Source of the DNA: Chinchilla lanigera
Lineage: Eukaryota; Chordata; Mammalia; Rodentia; Chinchillidae
DNA length: 64,000 nt
Direction of reading: 5' to 3'
Assembly (NCBI RefSeq): GCF_000276665.1
Contig: NW_004955475.1
Location: 4,833,480-4,897,479 of the forward strand
Position 1 is the first letter of the stretch. Each line of letters begins with the position of its first letter. The notes below the pieces were generated by a model. It made no database searches. It saw only the letters and a program-made list of their open reading frames with translations, and was not told the origin of the DNA. Positions 1-11,980 of this stretch are shown in pieces. Both the position numbers and the translations under genes were made by a program.

Positions 1-420
1 TATTATTTGTCTATTTGTTTTCCTGAGAAACTATTTTGTAGATAACAATATGTAAAACGATAACCATTGATAATTTCCTACCATTTTGTCTGTAATTTGC
101 TAAGTCCCCCCTATTATTATGTTATCCTTCTTTTACTCTTTAAAAAAAAAATATTATTCATGTATGTGTATATCTCACATCACATTTTCTTTATCCATCC
201 ATCCATTAATAGAAACTTAGGTTAATTACATATTTTGACTATTGTGAATAAAGATGTAAAGAACATGGGAGTGTTGCTATTTTATACTGATTTTATTTCC
301 TTTGGATATATGCACAGTAGTGGGATTGTTGGATCAAAGTACCATTCCATTTTTTCATATTTTGAAGAGTTGTTGCACAGTTACATTCTCCTTGCTTCCA
401 GTTCTTTCTCTGTAACTTTT
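1..420 (-). mobile_element. Old LINE-1 3' fragment (antisense)
   Basis: The plus strand reads as the complement of an L1 ORF2 C-terminus and 3'UTR. It has the 'ccatccattaatagaaactt' type block, then 'ctattgtgaataaagatg' and 'gtagtgggattgttggatc', in the order expected for an antisense mammalian L1. It is more diverged than the L1s at 4.7-11 and 32-38 kb. Any reading frame here is a decayed ORF2 remnant. Confidence 0.75.
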
Positions 421-429
421 AAAATGCTT

Positions 430-1495
430 TGACCATCTCACTGGCTAGTGTGTTCCCATTCAATTGAATATTTTTTTCCAAATCACCCTAAGTAAAACTT
501 TTGCAATTGTACTCTCACCTTGGTCTTGTGCATGCTACCCATACACCTTAGTAGGGGATTTTTTAATTCCCTTTACCAATTAAGTAATGAGAGCTCTATT
601 TATACTCTCAAATATTACTGCCTGTTTTGTCAAATAATTTATGACACTGTCATGTCTCCTTCTCCTGGAAACATTTGGAAAAGGTGATTTAATGAAGGTG
701 AAGTTTATGGAATATGGAATTTATCTTGAGCAGAAACAGAAAAGGGAAGCTGCCAAATTACAATATAGACTATAGTCTATATGAGTAACTTTCATAATAT
801 ACTAGGAAAGGCCTGAATGTATTTTCTGCTTTTTTTTCCTGTAGATGATGGAGACTTGGAGCAGCTATTAAAGAATCCCCAAGAACAACATAGGTTTAGA
901 GAATTAGCAAGAATTAGTTTTCACAAGGGCTAAGTTTTTATTATGGAAATTTAGTACTGCTATACAGATGAGTCATTCAGGAAATCTACACAGTTTGGAG
1001 GAATGCAAAGTATGTTTTTTTACTACTATAAATGTTCAGAAGGATTGCACATTCCTCCAGGTAGTAATAATGTATCATATGTGTAATATTCTGCCATGGG
1101 CTTCCCACTAGATATCCAACAATTTAGGTTTCATTAGGATTTCCTCATCTAGACATCCTATGCCTAGCATTCCAGACTCCCAGAAGACAAACAGGAGTTC
1201 AGTATAGACTTCATTTCTTGCACTAGGAACAGTGAAAAACTCTAACCAGTTACTATATGGTGGGAACACTTTCCAAGTCCACGTTCTCAAATTCAGCCAA
1301 AAACTTGCAAGCAGGACTTTCTAAGGGTAGATATTTTTGCCTTCCTATATTAAAAGTTTTCTACACAAATGCTTGATGAAATTTCTGTCCATTATTTTTA
1401 TTCAGTAAATAATAATTGCTGATTTCACTCCATATCAGTATGTCATTGCTTTTTTACCATTACTTCTTATTGTTTAAATTTATTTAACTGATTCA
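430..1495. other. Anonymous AT-rich stretch
   Basis: I find no convincing gene, RNA or recognisable repeat. Short frames (for example 60 codons at 1108-1290 on the minus strand) show no domain and no coding bias. It may contain repeats too old to recognise by eye. Confidence 0.5.
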
Positions 1496-1499
1496 TAAA

Positions 1500-2670
1500 A
1501 GCCTAAATGGTACATACTATTGCAGAAACAAGGTATTTTGATACATGTGTACATTATGTAATTATAAATCAAGTTAAACATATTTATCTCTTCCAACATT
1601 TGTTTTGCCTGAAAAATTTTTAAAATCCTCTCTTCTAACTTTTCAAAACTACAGTTAAATTTATTTTATCTATAGCCAACTTACTGTATCATAGAACAAA
1701 CACAATTGCTTACTCATAATTGAAAATTTCTTACCTATTAATCAACCATTTCCCACCACTCCAATCTCCTTACTATTAAGTCTCTAGGAAGCACCATTCC
1801 AGTCTTACCTTCTATTATATCAACTTTTTTATCCCATATATGCCTGAGATCATATGCAGACTGGTATTTTTGGGGGGTTCTTTGTAGTGGTTGCATATAA
1901 TAGAAACTATGGGATATTTAAGCTTGAATATATATCTGATTTACTTAATTTAATATTCTGGGCTGAAAGTCCATTCCTTTCCCCCCAAATGACAGAAGTT
2001 TAACCTTCTTTATGTCAGAGAAGTGCTTCACTGTGGGTAAATGCCACATTTTGTAATCCATTTGTTGATGGACATTTATGCTGCTCTCAAAATTTAATTA
2101 TTCTGAGTTGTGCTGCTATAATACGGGTTTGCATGTATCAGTGTAATAAGATATCTTTGACACTTTCAAGGAGATATGTAGAAGGGGAATAGCTTAATGG
2201 AATGGAACTTATAATTCTAGTTTTTGAGGAATCTAAATACTGATTTCCATAGTGACTGTAATAGTTTGCATTCTCACTAACAATGTTGAAGGGTTCCTTT
2301 CTCGTCAAAAACTTTCCAATATTTGCTTAATTATTTGACTTCCTGATGATAGTCAGTCTTTCTGGAGTGAGGTAGACTCTCACTGTTGTCTTAGTATCAA
2401 TGGCATGCCTCTAGTAGACAGAAATATTGAATATGTTTGGTGTATTTTCAGGCCACTGGTAGTTCTTCTGAGAAGTGTCTATTAATTTCAGTTGCCCATT
2501 TTTGGATTTGCATCTTCTATTTTGGAGAGTTAATCTTTGATTTTTATTCTATAAATTGCTTTTTGTGTTAAATATGTTAGTTTTAAACAGTATAATGCTG
2601 GACTTTTTTGTTGACCCATTCTACTAATCTGTGTCTTTTAAAAATGGTAGGTTAAATCCATTTACATTTT
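1500..2670 (-). mobile_element. Old LINE-1 3'UTR and ORF2 end (antisense)
   Basis: From about 1520 the plus strand has the antisense 3'UTR typical of old mammalian L1 ('gatacatgtgtacattatg', then 'atcaaccatttcccaccact'). It is followed by ORF2 C-terminal blocks ('catttgttgatggacattt', 'ggaatagcttaatggaatgg', 'tttccatagtgactgtaat'). Near 2600-2670 there is a jump to an upstream part of ORF2, which implies an internal deletion. Confidence 0.75.
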
Positions 2671-3740
2671 TCTTTTGAGTTGGGGTTAGCAAATTTTTCA
2701 GCCCAATACTAGTTCTTCAGGATTGAGCCCAAGAATTGTTTATGACTCCCACACACACCCAGGTAATCCAGATATTGACAGAGAAAATTAATTGCTGGCC
2801 ACTATTTTTCCCTGTCTATTGTAGGAAATTTAGGGACAACAATAATATAGAAGGAAGATAAAAACAAATCTTTTGTAAATAAGAAGTGTAAGATGGATTG
2901 AAAGTTGTAGAGAAGATTGGAGGGGAAAGAATCAAGATATATTATGTACAAGCACAAATTCTCTATGATGAATGTAGGCACTGTGTGAACCTGAAATGTA
3001 CCAATAAAATTAACTTAAAAATGGCATGAAATTTCAACTGAATATTGAAAAATCCTAGGAAGAACTCATGAACAGCCATTTACCAAAACATAGAGGGCTC
3101 AGATTTCAGTGAAAACAGTTAGCCCCCCTTATACTGAGCTATAGTACTGATCTCTGCTAAGTGTTGGCAGCAGTACCAGAGCTCAAACATACTACTACTA
3201 GCCTGTATGCCTTCTTCTTCAGGACCAACCCCTCTGCTGACTTCCACCAAAATTGCCTTCCTCAACAGAGTACAGGTCTGGTGATATTGGTGGGCTGAAC
3301 CCAGCCTCCCATCCCAGGGATCCCAGAGGATACCTATTTAGCTCTCACCATCACCATGTTTACCTCCCAAAGTTGTAGCTCACCTAGACTTTATGGAAGT
3401 GTATGACTTCAGTCCTGAAGCATAACTCTCATTCTGGTTATTGCTTCGTGTTTGTTCATCCTGGTTTGTTAGTTGTCAACACTTGCCCTGTGCTTTGGAG
3501 AACCTGTGTAGTGAAGATAGGATGCACAATTCCATATCTTCTTGTCACAGGGCTAACTGGGCAGTCACTTTGGCTGGTTGTGGGGTGTGCCTTTCCCCTG
3601 TCCTCTCAGCACTTGTGCAGGATCTGGTCTATAGCAGCAGCTGCTGCTGAGGGTAAGGTGCATGCTTCTAGTGTCCTCCTGACACTGGCATGGGCCCAGT
3701 GGGCAGTGGAGGTGAGGATGTGCAGGGTACATTGTTTGCT
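2671..3740. other. Anonymous stretch, moderately GC-richer after 3.1 kb
   Basis: I recognise no gene. A 119-codon open frame on the plus strand at 3403-3762 has no family resemblance, and its last codons run into the adjacent L1, so I do not call it. The segment at about 3.1-3.7 kb could be an old L1 5' region or a decayed exon. A poly(A)-signal-like 'aataaaat' follows an unplaced segment near 3004. Confidence 0.4.
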
Positions 3741-4712
3741 TAAAAATCTTTATACATTCTAGATATTATTCCTCTATTAGATGGGTGCATAGTAATGATT
3801 TTCTCCCACTGTACAGGTTTTACCTTCATTTTGTTTATTATTTCCCTTGGCATTCAGAAGCTTTTAAACTTTAAATAATTACATTTGCTGATTCTTGATA
3901 ATATATTCTATGCTATCATAGTCCTATTCAGAAAATGTTTGCCTGTGATTATCACTTCAAATGTTTCCTGTAAGTTTATATACTGCAGTTTCAAAGTTTC
4001 TGGTTATATATCCAGGTTTTTTATTCAGCTTGATTTTATTTTAGTACAGAGTGGTAAGTAGTAATTTCATTACAATCTTTGGAACATGGGTATCTAGTTT
4101 CTCCAGTATCATATTTTTTATTTTATGAAATAATAAAACAAATTTTCACTACCAGTAGATAAGAGAATAACAAGTTATTACACTGTATATCATTATCATC
4201 TAAGTAATTATTCAGTACAATACATAAACCATAAAGATCTTTACAAATAAAATCCAAACAGATAATATAAGTTGTCTTTTTAAGGCTTCTATTTTCTCCA
4301 GTGTATGTTTTGGCCAACTTTGTCATAGATTACATGGCTGTAGTTATGTGATTCTGTTTTTGTTTCTACTATCATATTACATTGTTATCTAAGGCGAGTT
4401 TTGTGCCCTATCGTTGGGATTTTTTACTATAGCTTTGTAATTTAAAATTCAGTATTGTAATCCCTACAGGATTGCTAATTTTGCTCAGGAATAACTTGAA
4501 TCTTCTGGATGCTTGCATATGAATTTCAAGATTGTTTCTTCTATGTCTGTGAAGAACACCATTGGTATTTTAATAAGAATTGAATTGAATCTGTAGTTTG
4601 CATTTTGAAAATACAGTAATGTTAGTAATATTAATTTTCCTGATCCAGGAGCAAGAGAAATCTTTCCATTCTTTCTTCAGTGTTCTATAATTTCTATTAT
4701 AGGGATCTTACA
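3741..4712 (-). mobile_element. Old LINE-1 ORF2 fragment (antisense), interrupted
   Basis: Antisense ORF2 blocks run in order: 'tacattctagatattattcc', the 'agaagcttttaaactttaa' segment, 'ccaggttttttattcagctt', then from about 4286 'agtttctccag'-type sequence and 'gctttgtaatttaaaattcag'. The continuity is broken at about 4110-4285 by a short L1 3'UTR insertion. No open frame survives. Confidence 0.7.
4110..4285 (-). mobile_element. Short L1 3'UTR-only insertion
   Basis: This segment starts 'ttttttattttatgaaataa' and resembles, with many changes, the antisense L1 3'UTR seen at 11985, 24223, 31676, 32270 and 55131. Flanks read 'tctccagtatcata' on the left and 'tctccagtgtatgt' on the right, a plausible imperfect target duplication. 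It splits the surrounding older L1, so it is the later insertion. Confidence 0.5.
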
Positions 4713-4999
4713 TGTTTTTTGTTACTTTTTGTACATTGCACATTGTTATCTTTAAATTGTTACTCAGAGTAAAAGATAATGGGCATAAAAATTCTTCAAC
4801 TGACATTAGTACAAATATTTCTTTTCAGTGAACTAAGAAATACTAGTACAATGACTAACTTGCATTTTTTTTATTTTCCTTTTTTTCCCCCTTTCATCAA
4901 ACCTAGTTCCTTTTTACATTGGAACAAATTCTTCCCATTTCACAATTTCTACTATACATTTTATACTTTATTGATTCTTTCAGTTTTTCACCCCAAGTA

Positions 5000-7900
5000 G
5001 AACATATGATATTTATATGTGGGAGTCTGATTTATTTCACTTATGGGTATGTTATCAAGGTACATCCATTTACCTATAAAAGTAGCCAGCTAATCCTTTT
5101 TTATGGCTGAGTAGTACTATATTGTTTAAAATGACATCTTATTTATCCATTCCTTCATTAATGGGCATTTGGGTTGTTGCCAAGATTTAGTTATTACAAA
5201 TTGTGTTGCTCTAAACATGGGTGCATATATATCACCGTGGTATAATGTTTTCAATACTTTTGGAAAGATACACAGAAGAATAGCTGAATTGAATGGGACC
5301 TCTAATCCTAGCTTTGTGAGGAATCACCATACTGCTTTCTATACTAGTTACCTCAATATTCATTCTCACCTCCAGTGTAGAAGGGTCCCTTTTTCCTCAT
5401 AGCCCCTCCAGTGTTATTGGTTGATTTCTTCAAGACAGCCATTTTTTCTGGAGTTAGATGGAATCTCAGTATTGTTTTAATTGGCATCTCTTGACTGATC
5501 ACTGATAGTGAACATTTTTTAGATATTTATTTGCATTTGTATTTCTTCACCTGAGTTATGCATATTCATTGCAGATTCCCAGTATAGGATTGGATCTTTG
5601 AGTTTGGGGGTCTGATTTTATCAATTTTTATACATTCTAGATATAAGTCTTTTGTCTTAGAGACAACTGGCTAAAGTTTTTCCCACTCTTTAGCTTGTCT
5701 TTTCGCTCTGTTACTGATTTCTTTTGATGTGCAAATGCTGTTTTAATAAGATAAGATCCCAGTTGTTGGTTCTTTGAAGTTTTACCCATGCAGTCTCAGT
5801 TTTGTTCATTAAAACTCTGCCAACACCTATGTCTTCAACATTTTTGCCTATTTTCTCTTCCAGGAGATTTAGTGTGTCTGTATTTTTTTTTTTGGTACTG
5901 GGATTCAAATTCAGAACATTGCACTTATAGGGAAGTGCTGTGTTGCTAGGCTGTCTCCCAAGTCCTAGTGTTTCTCTTTTCATATTTAGATCTTTGATCC
6001 ATTTTGACTTTAATTTAGTGCATTTTGATAGACATAGCTGTAGTTTAATTATCAGTATGTAGAAAGCCAGTTTTTCCAGAACCATTTATTAAAGAGGCTA
6101 TCTTTCTTCCAGGGAACGTGTTTGGCCCTTTTGAGTGTGTTTGAAGTTGCTTCTGCATCTTCAAATCTGTTCCACTGAATGTCAGGTCTGTTTTATTTAG
6201 CTGTGCCATGCTAATTTTATCATAGTAACTTTGTCATATAATTTTAAATCTATGGTTGTAATGCCCCCTGCCTTGCCTTCAATGACCAAAATAGCTTTTC
6301 TTATTGTAGGTCTCTTCTGTCTTCAAATGAATTTTAGGAATGTTTTCTCTAGTTTTGTGAGGTGTGTTAATGGTATGACTATTTTCACTGTGATGGTTCT
6401 TCCTATCCAGGAGAAAGAGATATCTTTCCATTTCTGATATCTTCTTCAACCTCCTTGTTCAGAGTACTGTAATTTTTAATATATAGATCTTTTACTTCAT
6501 TTGTTAGATTGATTCCCAACTATATCATTTCTGGATGCTATTGTGAAGAGTGTGGTTTCTCTATTTCTCTTTCAGTGAATTCATTGTTTGTGTAAAGGAA
6601 TGCTATGGATGTTTGAGTGTTGACTTTATACCTACCTACACAATTGAATTTGGTTATTAAATTTAGAAATCTTTGCATGGACATTTTGTTTTCTTCTATG
6701 TGTAGGATCATGTCAACTTTGAATAATGATAATTTAACTTCTTCCTTTCCTATACTTATTCCTTCTAATTCTCTCACTGGTCTAATTGCTCTGGCTAAAG
6801 TTTCCAGAACTGTATTGAATAGCAGTGGTGATAGTGGACATACTTGTCTTGTTCCTGATTTTAGAGCAAAAGGGTTTTTTTTTGTACAATTAGGATGATG
6901 TTTGCTATCGGTTTGTCATAGATAGTTATTATCAGATTGAAATAAATACCATCAATTCTGATTTTGTGTAGGGTTTTTTTTTATCATGAATGGGCATTGA
7001 ATTTTGTCAACAGCTTTTTTGGCCTCTATTGAGATGATCATGTAATTTTTATTTTTAGTTATGTTGATATGGTGTATTACATTTATTGATTCATTTATGT
7101 TGAACCATATCTGTATTCCTGGGGTGGCTCCCACTTGATCATGGTGTATAATCTTTTTGATTATTTGCTGCATTCTGTTTGCTAGCTACTTCTTGAGGAT
7201 TTTTGCATCTATGGTCATTGGAGAAATTGACCTGTAGTTATTTATTTATTTATTTTTTGGTTGGGTCTTTCTCAGGTTTTCATATCAGGTTCATACTGCC
7301 CTCCTCCAGGAATGAGAGAGTATTGCTCCCCTTTCAGTTTTATTAAAGAGTTTGAGCAGTATTAGTGTAAAATCTTCTCTAATGTTCTTGTAGAATTCAG
7401 CAGTAAATCCATCAGGACCTGGGCTTTTTTGTTGTTAATTTTTTATTGCAGTTTTCATTTCATTTACTGATACTTGGTTATTCATAAGTTTTATATCTTC
7501 TTGATTCCACTTTGGTAAGTCATGTGTGTCTAAGAATCTTTCAGTTTCTTTTGTGCTTTCCATCTTAATATAGTAAAGATTATCACAGTAGGTATTAATG
7601 ATCTTCTCAATTTCTAAAGGATTTGTAATTTCACCCTTTTCATTTATCAGTGACTAAATGTGAGTCTCTTTTTGATAAGATTGACAAGTAAGGGTTAATC
7701 AATTTTATTTAATCTTTCAATCAACTCTTTGCTTCATTGATTCTTTGTACTGTTTTGTTATTCTCAATTTCATTAATTTCTACTCCAATCTTTCCTTGTA
7801 TTGGCTTTAGGCTTGACTTGCTTTGCTTTTTCAAGAAGTTTAAGGTATAACATTAGGGTGTTATCACCACTGTAAACATCTTCTTAGGACTGCTTTCCTT

Positions 7901-8740
7901 GCATCCCACAGGTTCCATTATGCTATGTCTGCATTTTTGTTTGATTGTGGATATTGTTTAATTACTTCTTTAATTATATCTTTGATGCACTGGTTGTTCA
8001 GGAGAGTGTTATTTAATTTTCATGTTTGTATTGAGTTTTTGCAGTTTCTATTGCTGTTGATTTCCAGTTTCATTGCACTATGGTCAGGTAATGTGCATGG
8101 GATAATTACAGTTTCTTAAAATTACTTATGCATGTGCTGTGGGCTATTAAATGATGTATTTTATAGACCATCCTACATGCAGATTTGAATGTGTATTCTG
8201 ATGTTGGTGGGTGGAACATTCTATAAATATCTACTAAATCATTTTCTTCACAGGCTTGGTTCAATTATGATATTACTTGGCTGAAATTTATGCGTTGATC
8301 TATTTGTGACAGTGGGATATTAAGGTCACCATTACAATTGTGATAGTGTTTCTTTGATTTTTTATGTCTATTAAAGTTTTATATAGTTGAATTCTCTTGT
8401 ATTCAGTGCAGAAATATTTAAGATTATTATCTCTTCTTGAAAATTTCCACTACTAAGTATGTAGTGACCTTTATCTCTTCTAATCATTCTTGGTTTGAAA
8501 TTCACATTGTGTGTAAACAGAATAGTTACCCCTGCTTTTTTCTGGATTCATGTTGCATGTAGCATTGCTTTCTAACCTTTGACTTTCAGGTTATGAATTC
8601 CTCTATCAGTTAAATATGCTCCTCGTATTCAGCATGTTGTTCTGTCTTGTTTCTTGATCCAGTTTACCAGTCTGCTTCTTTTGCTTTGTAAATTGACACC
8701 ATTTACATTGATAGTTATAAATGATATGAATTGGCTTATC
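5000..8740 (-). pseudogene. LINE-1 ORF2 (endonuclease-reverse transcriptase), broken
   Basis: ORF2 of L1 encodes an endonuclease plus reverse transcriptase used in target-primed reverse transcription. On the minus strand, endonuclease N-terminal blocks appear near 8.73 kb (a frame with 'TINVNGVN'), the reverse transcriptase lies around 6.5-7.2 kb, and the C-terminal segment lies near 5.0-5.4 kb. The catalytic F-A-D-D box reads F-K-V-D in the fragment at 6538-6777 ('[13 protein letters not shown]'), so the first catalytic aspartate is gone. The longest uninterrupted frame is only 124 codons (5711-6085), against about 1,250-1,300 codons for a working ORF2. It is a dead copy. The SINE inside it confirms age. 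Confidence 0.75.
5881..5970 (-). mobile_element. ID/B4-like SINE (antisense) inside L1 ORF2
   Basis: A T-rich run is followed by 'ggtactgggattcaaattc', 'gggaagtgctgtgttgctag' and 'gtctcccaagtcc', the degenerate complement of the tRNA-derived ID head. Flanks 'ttagtgtgtct' and 'ctagtgtttct' look like a decayed target duplication. L1 ORF2 sequence resumes immediately after it. Confidence 0.65.
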
Positions 8741-8867
8741 TCCATTAATTTTGAAAGATAATTTTGCAGAGTACATCAGTCTGGGTTGAAAGTTGTTTTC
8801 TTTCAAGACTTAAAATACTTTACTCCAAGGTGTCCTTGACTTAAGGGATTGTGTTGAAAAGTCTGCC

Positions 8868-9644
8868 ATGATTCTAATGCTTTCCTTTGTATGTGATTTT
8901 TTTTTTCTGCTTCTAACAGCTTTCAATATTAACTTTTCTTGCATTTCTGGGATCTTGATTATTTCATGCTTTGGTGTTGATTTATTTTGGTCATGGCTAT
9001 TTGGAGTTTTATATGCCTCACTTACCTATATGTCAGATTCTTTTCCCATGCCTGGGAAATTTTCTGTTACTTTTGCAAACCGTATTTTTATGTTATTTGT
9101 GTTGATTCCTGCTTTTTCATTGACACCAGTCTTCTTTCTTTATCTTTACATTGTCTTGCTACAGTTGGATTGTTATTTCCTTATCATTTGTTATTTTTCA
9201 GCAGTATTTCCTTTTGTGATCACTAACCACAGTCCTGTCTTCAAGGTTTGAAAGTCTATCCTTAATTTCATTCATGCAGTTTTGCAAGCGTTCAAGAGAA
9301 TTTTTAGTTTCTTGGATATCTGTTTGAATGTTTTACATTCTATTTCTTTCCTAAATTGGGCATTCACGGTTTTCTTCATGTTCCTCTGCTCCTCTACTTT
9401 TTTATCTATGACTACTCTAAATTTGTTGAGCAATTCCTCCATATGGTCATCATTGTTTTTACCAGAGAAATCATTTCTTATCTGATTTCTTATATAATCT
9501 CATGGATTTGTTTCTTTACTTTGTTTGCTATCATTTCAGAAATATCAGGTGTGTGTCTTCCATTTTCCTCTATTTCATTGTCCCCTGGACCTGTTCTGGG
9601 TAGGCTAGAGGTCTGAGGTTGCATTTTGCTTCTGTACCTTGTCA
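8868..9644 (-). pseudogene. LINE-1 ORF1 (RNA-binding protein), broken
   Basis: L1 ORF1 encodes the trimeric coiled-coil RNA-binding chaperone. On the minus strand the region opens near 9644 with a frame beginning MTRYRSKMQPQTSS, which matches the start of ORF1 in the L1 at 37178 (same M-Q-P-Q-T-S-S block). It is followed by coiled-coil-like sequence, and by C-terminal RRM/CTD-type sequence near 8.9-9.2 kb. Stops and shifts interrupt it throughout. The length of about 780 bp is shorter than a usual ORF1 of about 1 kb. I infer loss of function from the breaks alone. Confidence 0.65.
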
Positions 9645-11180
9645 TTTTGTATAATTTTTATTTTGTTTTGTGTTGGTTCTTGTAAGTTTTTATTTTAGGT
9701 AGCTATAGCACTAATATCAAGGACTCTCTTTGAAAATTCTGTTTTTGTTTTTGTTTTTTTTTTTTTTTTGAAGTCTTGTGTATGTGGGAGGTTCTTGCTT
9801 TAGCCTGTCTCAAGGTCCTACCTTTCCAAATTAATTAAGAGTGAGATATTTGTGTTTGTTTGGCTCAGTCCCCAATCCCTGGGTGCTGGGCTCTTGTGAG
9901 GTTATTACCCTAGAAGTTTCCAATATTGTTATGAATAGAAGAGCAAATGGTTACAACAGATATGACCTCCTAGCTATGGTAGCATCGTGAGCAGTAATAC
10001 CACCATCAAGCACAGTTAAGAAACTGACGAACTGTGGTAACTATTCATTTTGTATGTCAAATCATAGGAACCAAATCTACAGCTATATAACAGACCCAAT
10101 CATAATTTAGGTGTTTATATGCAAAGTGTTTCTCCTTGATATTGTGATTTTACCCTGTGGTGGGCAAATTTAAGGATAGTGTCTAAAACAAAGACAACTG
10201 AAAAGGAAGTAGAAGCAAGGCTGAAAGACAAAGGATGATCACACAGGCCTTACTAAACTAGACAAGAGGGTAGAAGAGTAAGAATGAAGGATTAATCAAA
10301 GGATTATTGAAGTTAACCAGAAAGATTAGATAGACTATGTACTCCTATGAAAATATGATTAAGTCTAAAGTGATAAATTGAGAAAAGGATGAAAGATGAT
10401 GAATAGATCAGAACAAAAATATAAGTAACAGACCAGAAATGAATGCAAAACAAAGTAGCAAAAAAGAAGAAAAATAAAACAAAATATAATGAAAAAAATT
10501 CCTCTGGTGTCTGCCAAGATCCCAAAACTACTGGGTAATACTTCCAAGAACTCAGTAGAGATTGTTGTCAATGTGATGTTGATCTCAGACTCCAGATTGC
10601 AGGGTCTGAAGCCAGAGTCCTTGGCCAGTACTTTCTGTTTGTCTTTTTCTAGCCTTACCAGTCTTTATCCTGTTTCCTATCAGTTTCTCTCAATTTCTGT
10701 TCTTTTTCAGGCAGAGACATGAGTCTGCTTCCTGTCCTATATAGTTAACTCATCCTCATGGTTGCTCAGCCTTCTGTGTTCCTCTTACACTGGCACGTTT
10801 CTGTTCTCTCACGTTGTTTGTTGCAAGATGGGGTGGGATGCTGTGATGTGGTCTGATCCTCTCCTCCTGCAGGTGCTATCCAAGGCTGCTCAGTTCCAAT
10901 TCTTACTCCTCTTCTGAGTGTGAGGTGTTAACTTCCTACTTGCTGTTTATGACTTCTGCTGCCTCTGCCACCCACCTCCACTGTACTCTATAACTGTAAT
11001 TTAGTGAGCCAAGATGTGGTGGAGTGTTGTTGGGTGCATTTCTGCTCCTGCCTCCAGTGTAGGAAAAGCTCCAGACTGCAAAGTCTCACAGTGTAAGGCT
11101 TTTACATACCATCATCTATCTAGCCACATGTCATGGGGGACAGGTTAGTTGTTCTATTTACTATGTACCCCTTTAGTTTT
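9645..11180 (-). promoter_or_regulatory. LINE-1 5'UTR (decayed)
   Basis: This is the non-coding segment upstream of the ORF1 start, with the same landmarks as 37180-38690: a clustered 'ggtacc/ggtagc-atc-atca' block, a purine-rich block near 10.2-10.5 kb, then a GC-richer block ending near 11.1 kb. In L1 this region carries the internal RNA polymerase II promoter. I see no tandem monomers here. A T-rich run at 9743-9770 may mark a decayed SINE tail. Confidence 0.5.
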
Positions 11181-11694
11181 TAATCTTGCCCCTTAGAGTT
11201 AGAGGTTCCATTTAACACTCTGGTGCACAAAATGATAGGGGAAAAAAGGAAAGGAAAGGAAGGGAAGGGAAAGGAAAAGAAATGGAAAAGAACAGAATAG
11301 CAGAGAAGAAATATGGTGGATCACCTGGGAGGGAACAGTTCACTCATTCCTGGGTATGCTGGCAGAATTTTCTGCTGGGCTGTATTGTCCTCTATTTGGA
11401 GCAAGGCAAAAGAGGCAGGGAACCTTATGTCTCAAGTCTATACTGTGTGGCTTGATTTAGTCATGCTATTTGTTTTTCTTTTCTTTTAAAACATCCTAGA
11501 ACGGCAGCCTATCACCTGCAGTACAGTGACTCACTGGCCCCTGGGTGGGCTGGCTGGTGTTTTACTAAGTACTTTGTGTTTTGCTTGAGCTATGGATCTC
11601 TTACTTCATATTGGTTTAGGTTTCAGGATGTGTGTCCCTCCCCATTCTTCAAATTTCCTGTGTTTTTATTTGAATTTCCCAGAGTAGCTCAGAA
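11181..11694. other. Anonymous stretch with purine-rich tract
   Basis: I see no gene. At 11239-11300 there is a low-complexity (GGAAA)-type purine tract. The segment after it (11.3-11.6 kb) has GC content above its surroundings and could be an extension of the neighbouring L1 5'UTR or an old 5' fragment of another L1. Confidence 0.45.
11239..11300. repeat. GGAAA-type purine simple repeat
   Basis: Repeats of 'ggaaa/ggga' run for about 60 bp with almost no pyrimidine on the plus strand. Confidence 0.85.
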
Positions 11695-11980
11695 GTTGCC
11701 TCCTCCTCTATCTAGCATTGTTGTGAGTACTTCTTTTACCTCTTTATTAGTGTAATGCCTAGATGCTCTTGAAACTATTGTGAATGGAATTGTTTTCCTG
11801 ATTCCTTTTTTAGCAAGTTTGTTACTGGTATATAGGAAAGACATGTACTTCTTTTTGTTGATTTTGTGTCTTTCTACTTTACTGAATTTGTTTATCAGAT
11901 CTAAGTGACTTCCACTGGTGAAATTTGGTTTTCTGTGTAAAAAGGTTTATCACCTGGAAATAGGAATACTTTGACGTCAT
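11695..11980 (-). mobile_element. Old LINE-1 ORF2 fragment (antisense)
   Basis: It contains 'gtgaatggaattgttttcct', 'gtttgttactggtatatagg' and 'ctttactgaatttgtttatc', which are antisense L1 reverse transcriptase-downstream blocks. Its divergence is greater than that of the L1 that follows at 11985. Confidence 0.7.

Larger units (their letters stand above)
4715..11180 (-). mobile_element. Near-full-length LINE-1 (antisense), inactive
   Basis: Reading the minus strand from about 11.18 kb down, there is a 5'UTR of roughly 1.5 kb, ORF1 (start near 9644), ORF2 and part of a 3'UTR ending near 4.72 kb. Every landmark recurs at 32.3-38.7 kb in the same order. The 3'UTR lacks its outermost AT-rich block, so the 3' end is truncated or diverged. 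Both ORFs carry several stops and shifts, and a B4/ID-type SINE sits at about 5881-5970. The 5' limit is uncertain: sequence to about 11.48 kb could still belong to it. Confidence 0.8.

Noticed and set aside
3403..3762. 119-codon plus-strand open frame
   Set aside because: No domain, no start context of note, an overlapping alternative frame on the same strand, and its end runs into antisense L1 sequence. The moderate GC of this block makes long chance frames likely.
5711..6085. 124-codon minus-strand frame as a host gene
   Set aside because: It is a piece of L1 ORF2 that reads through an inserted SINE.
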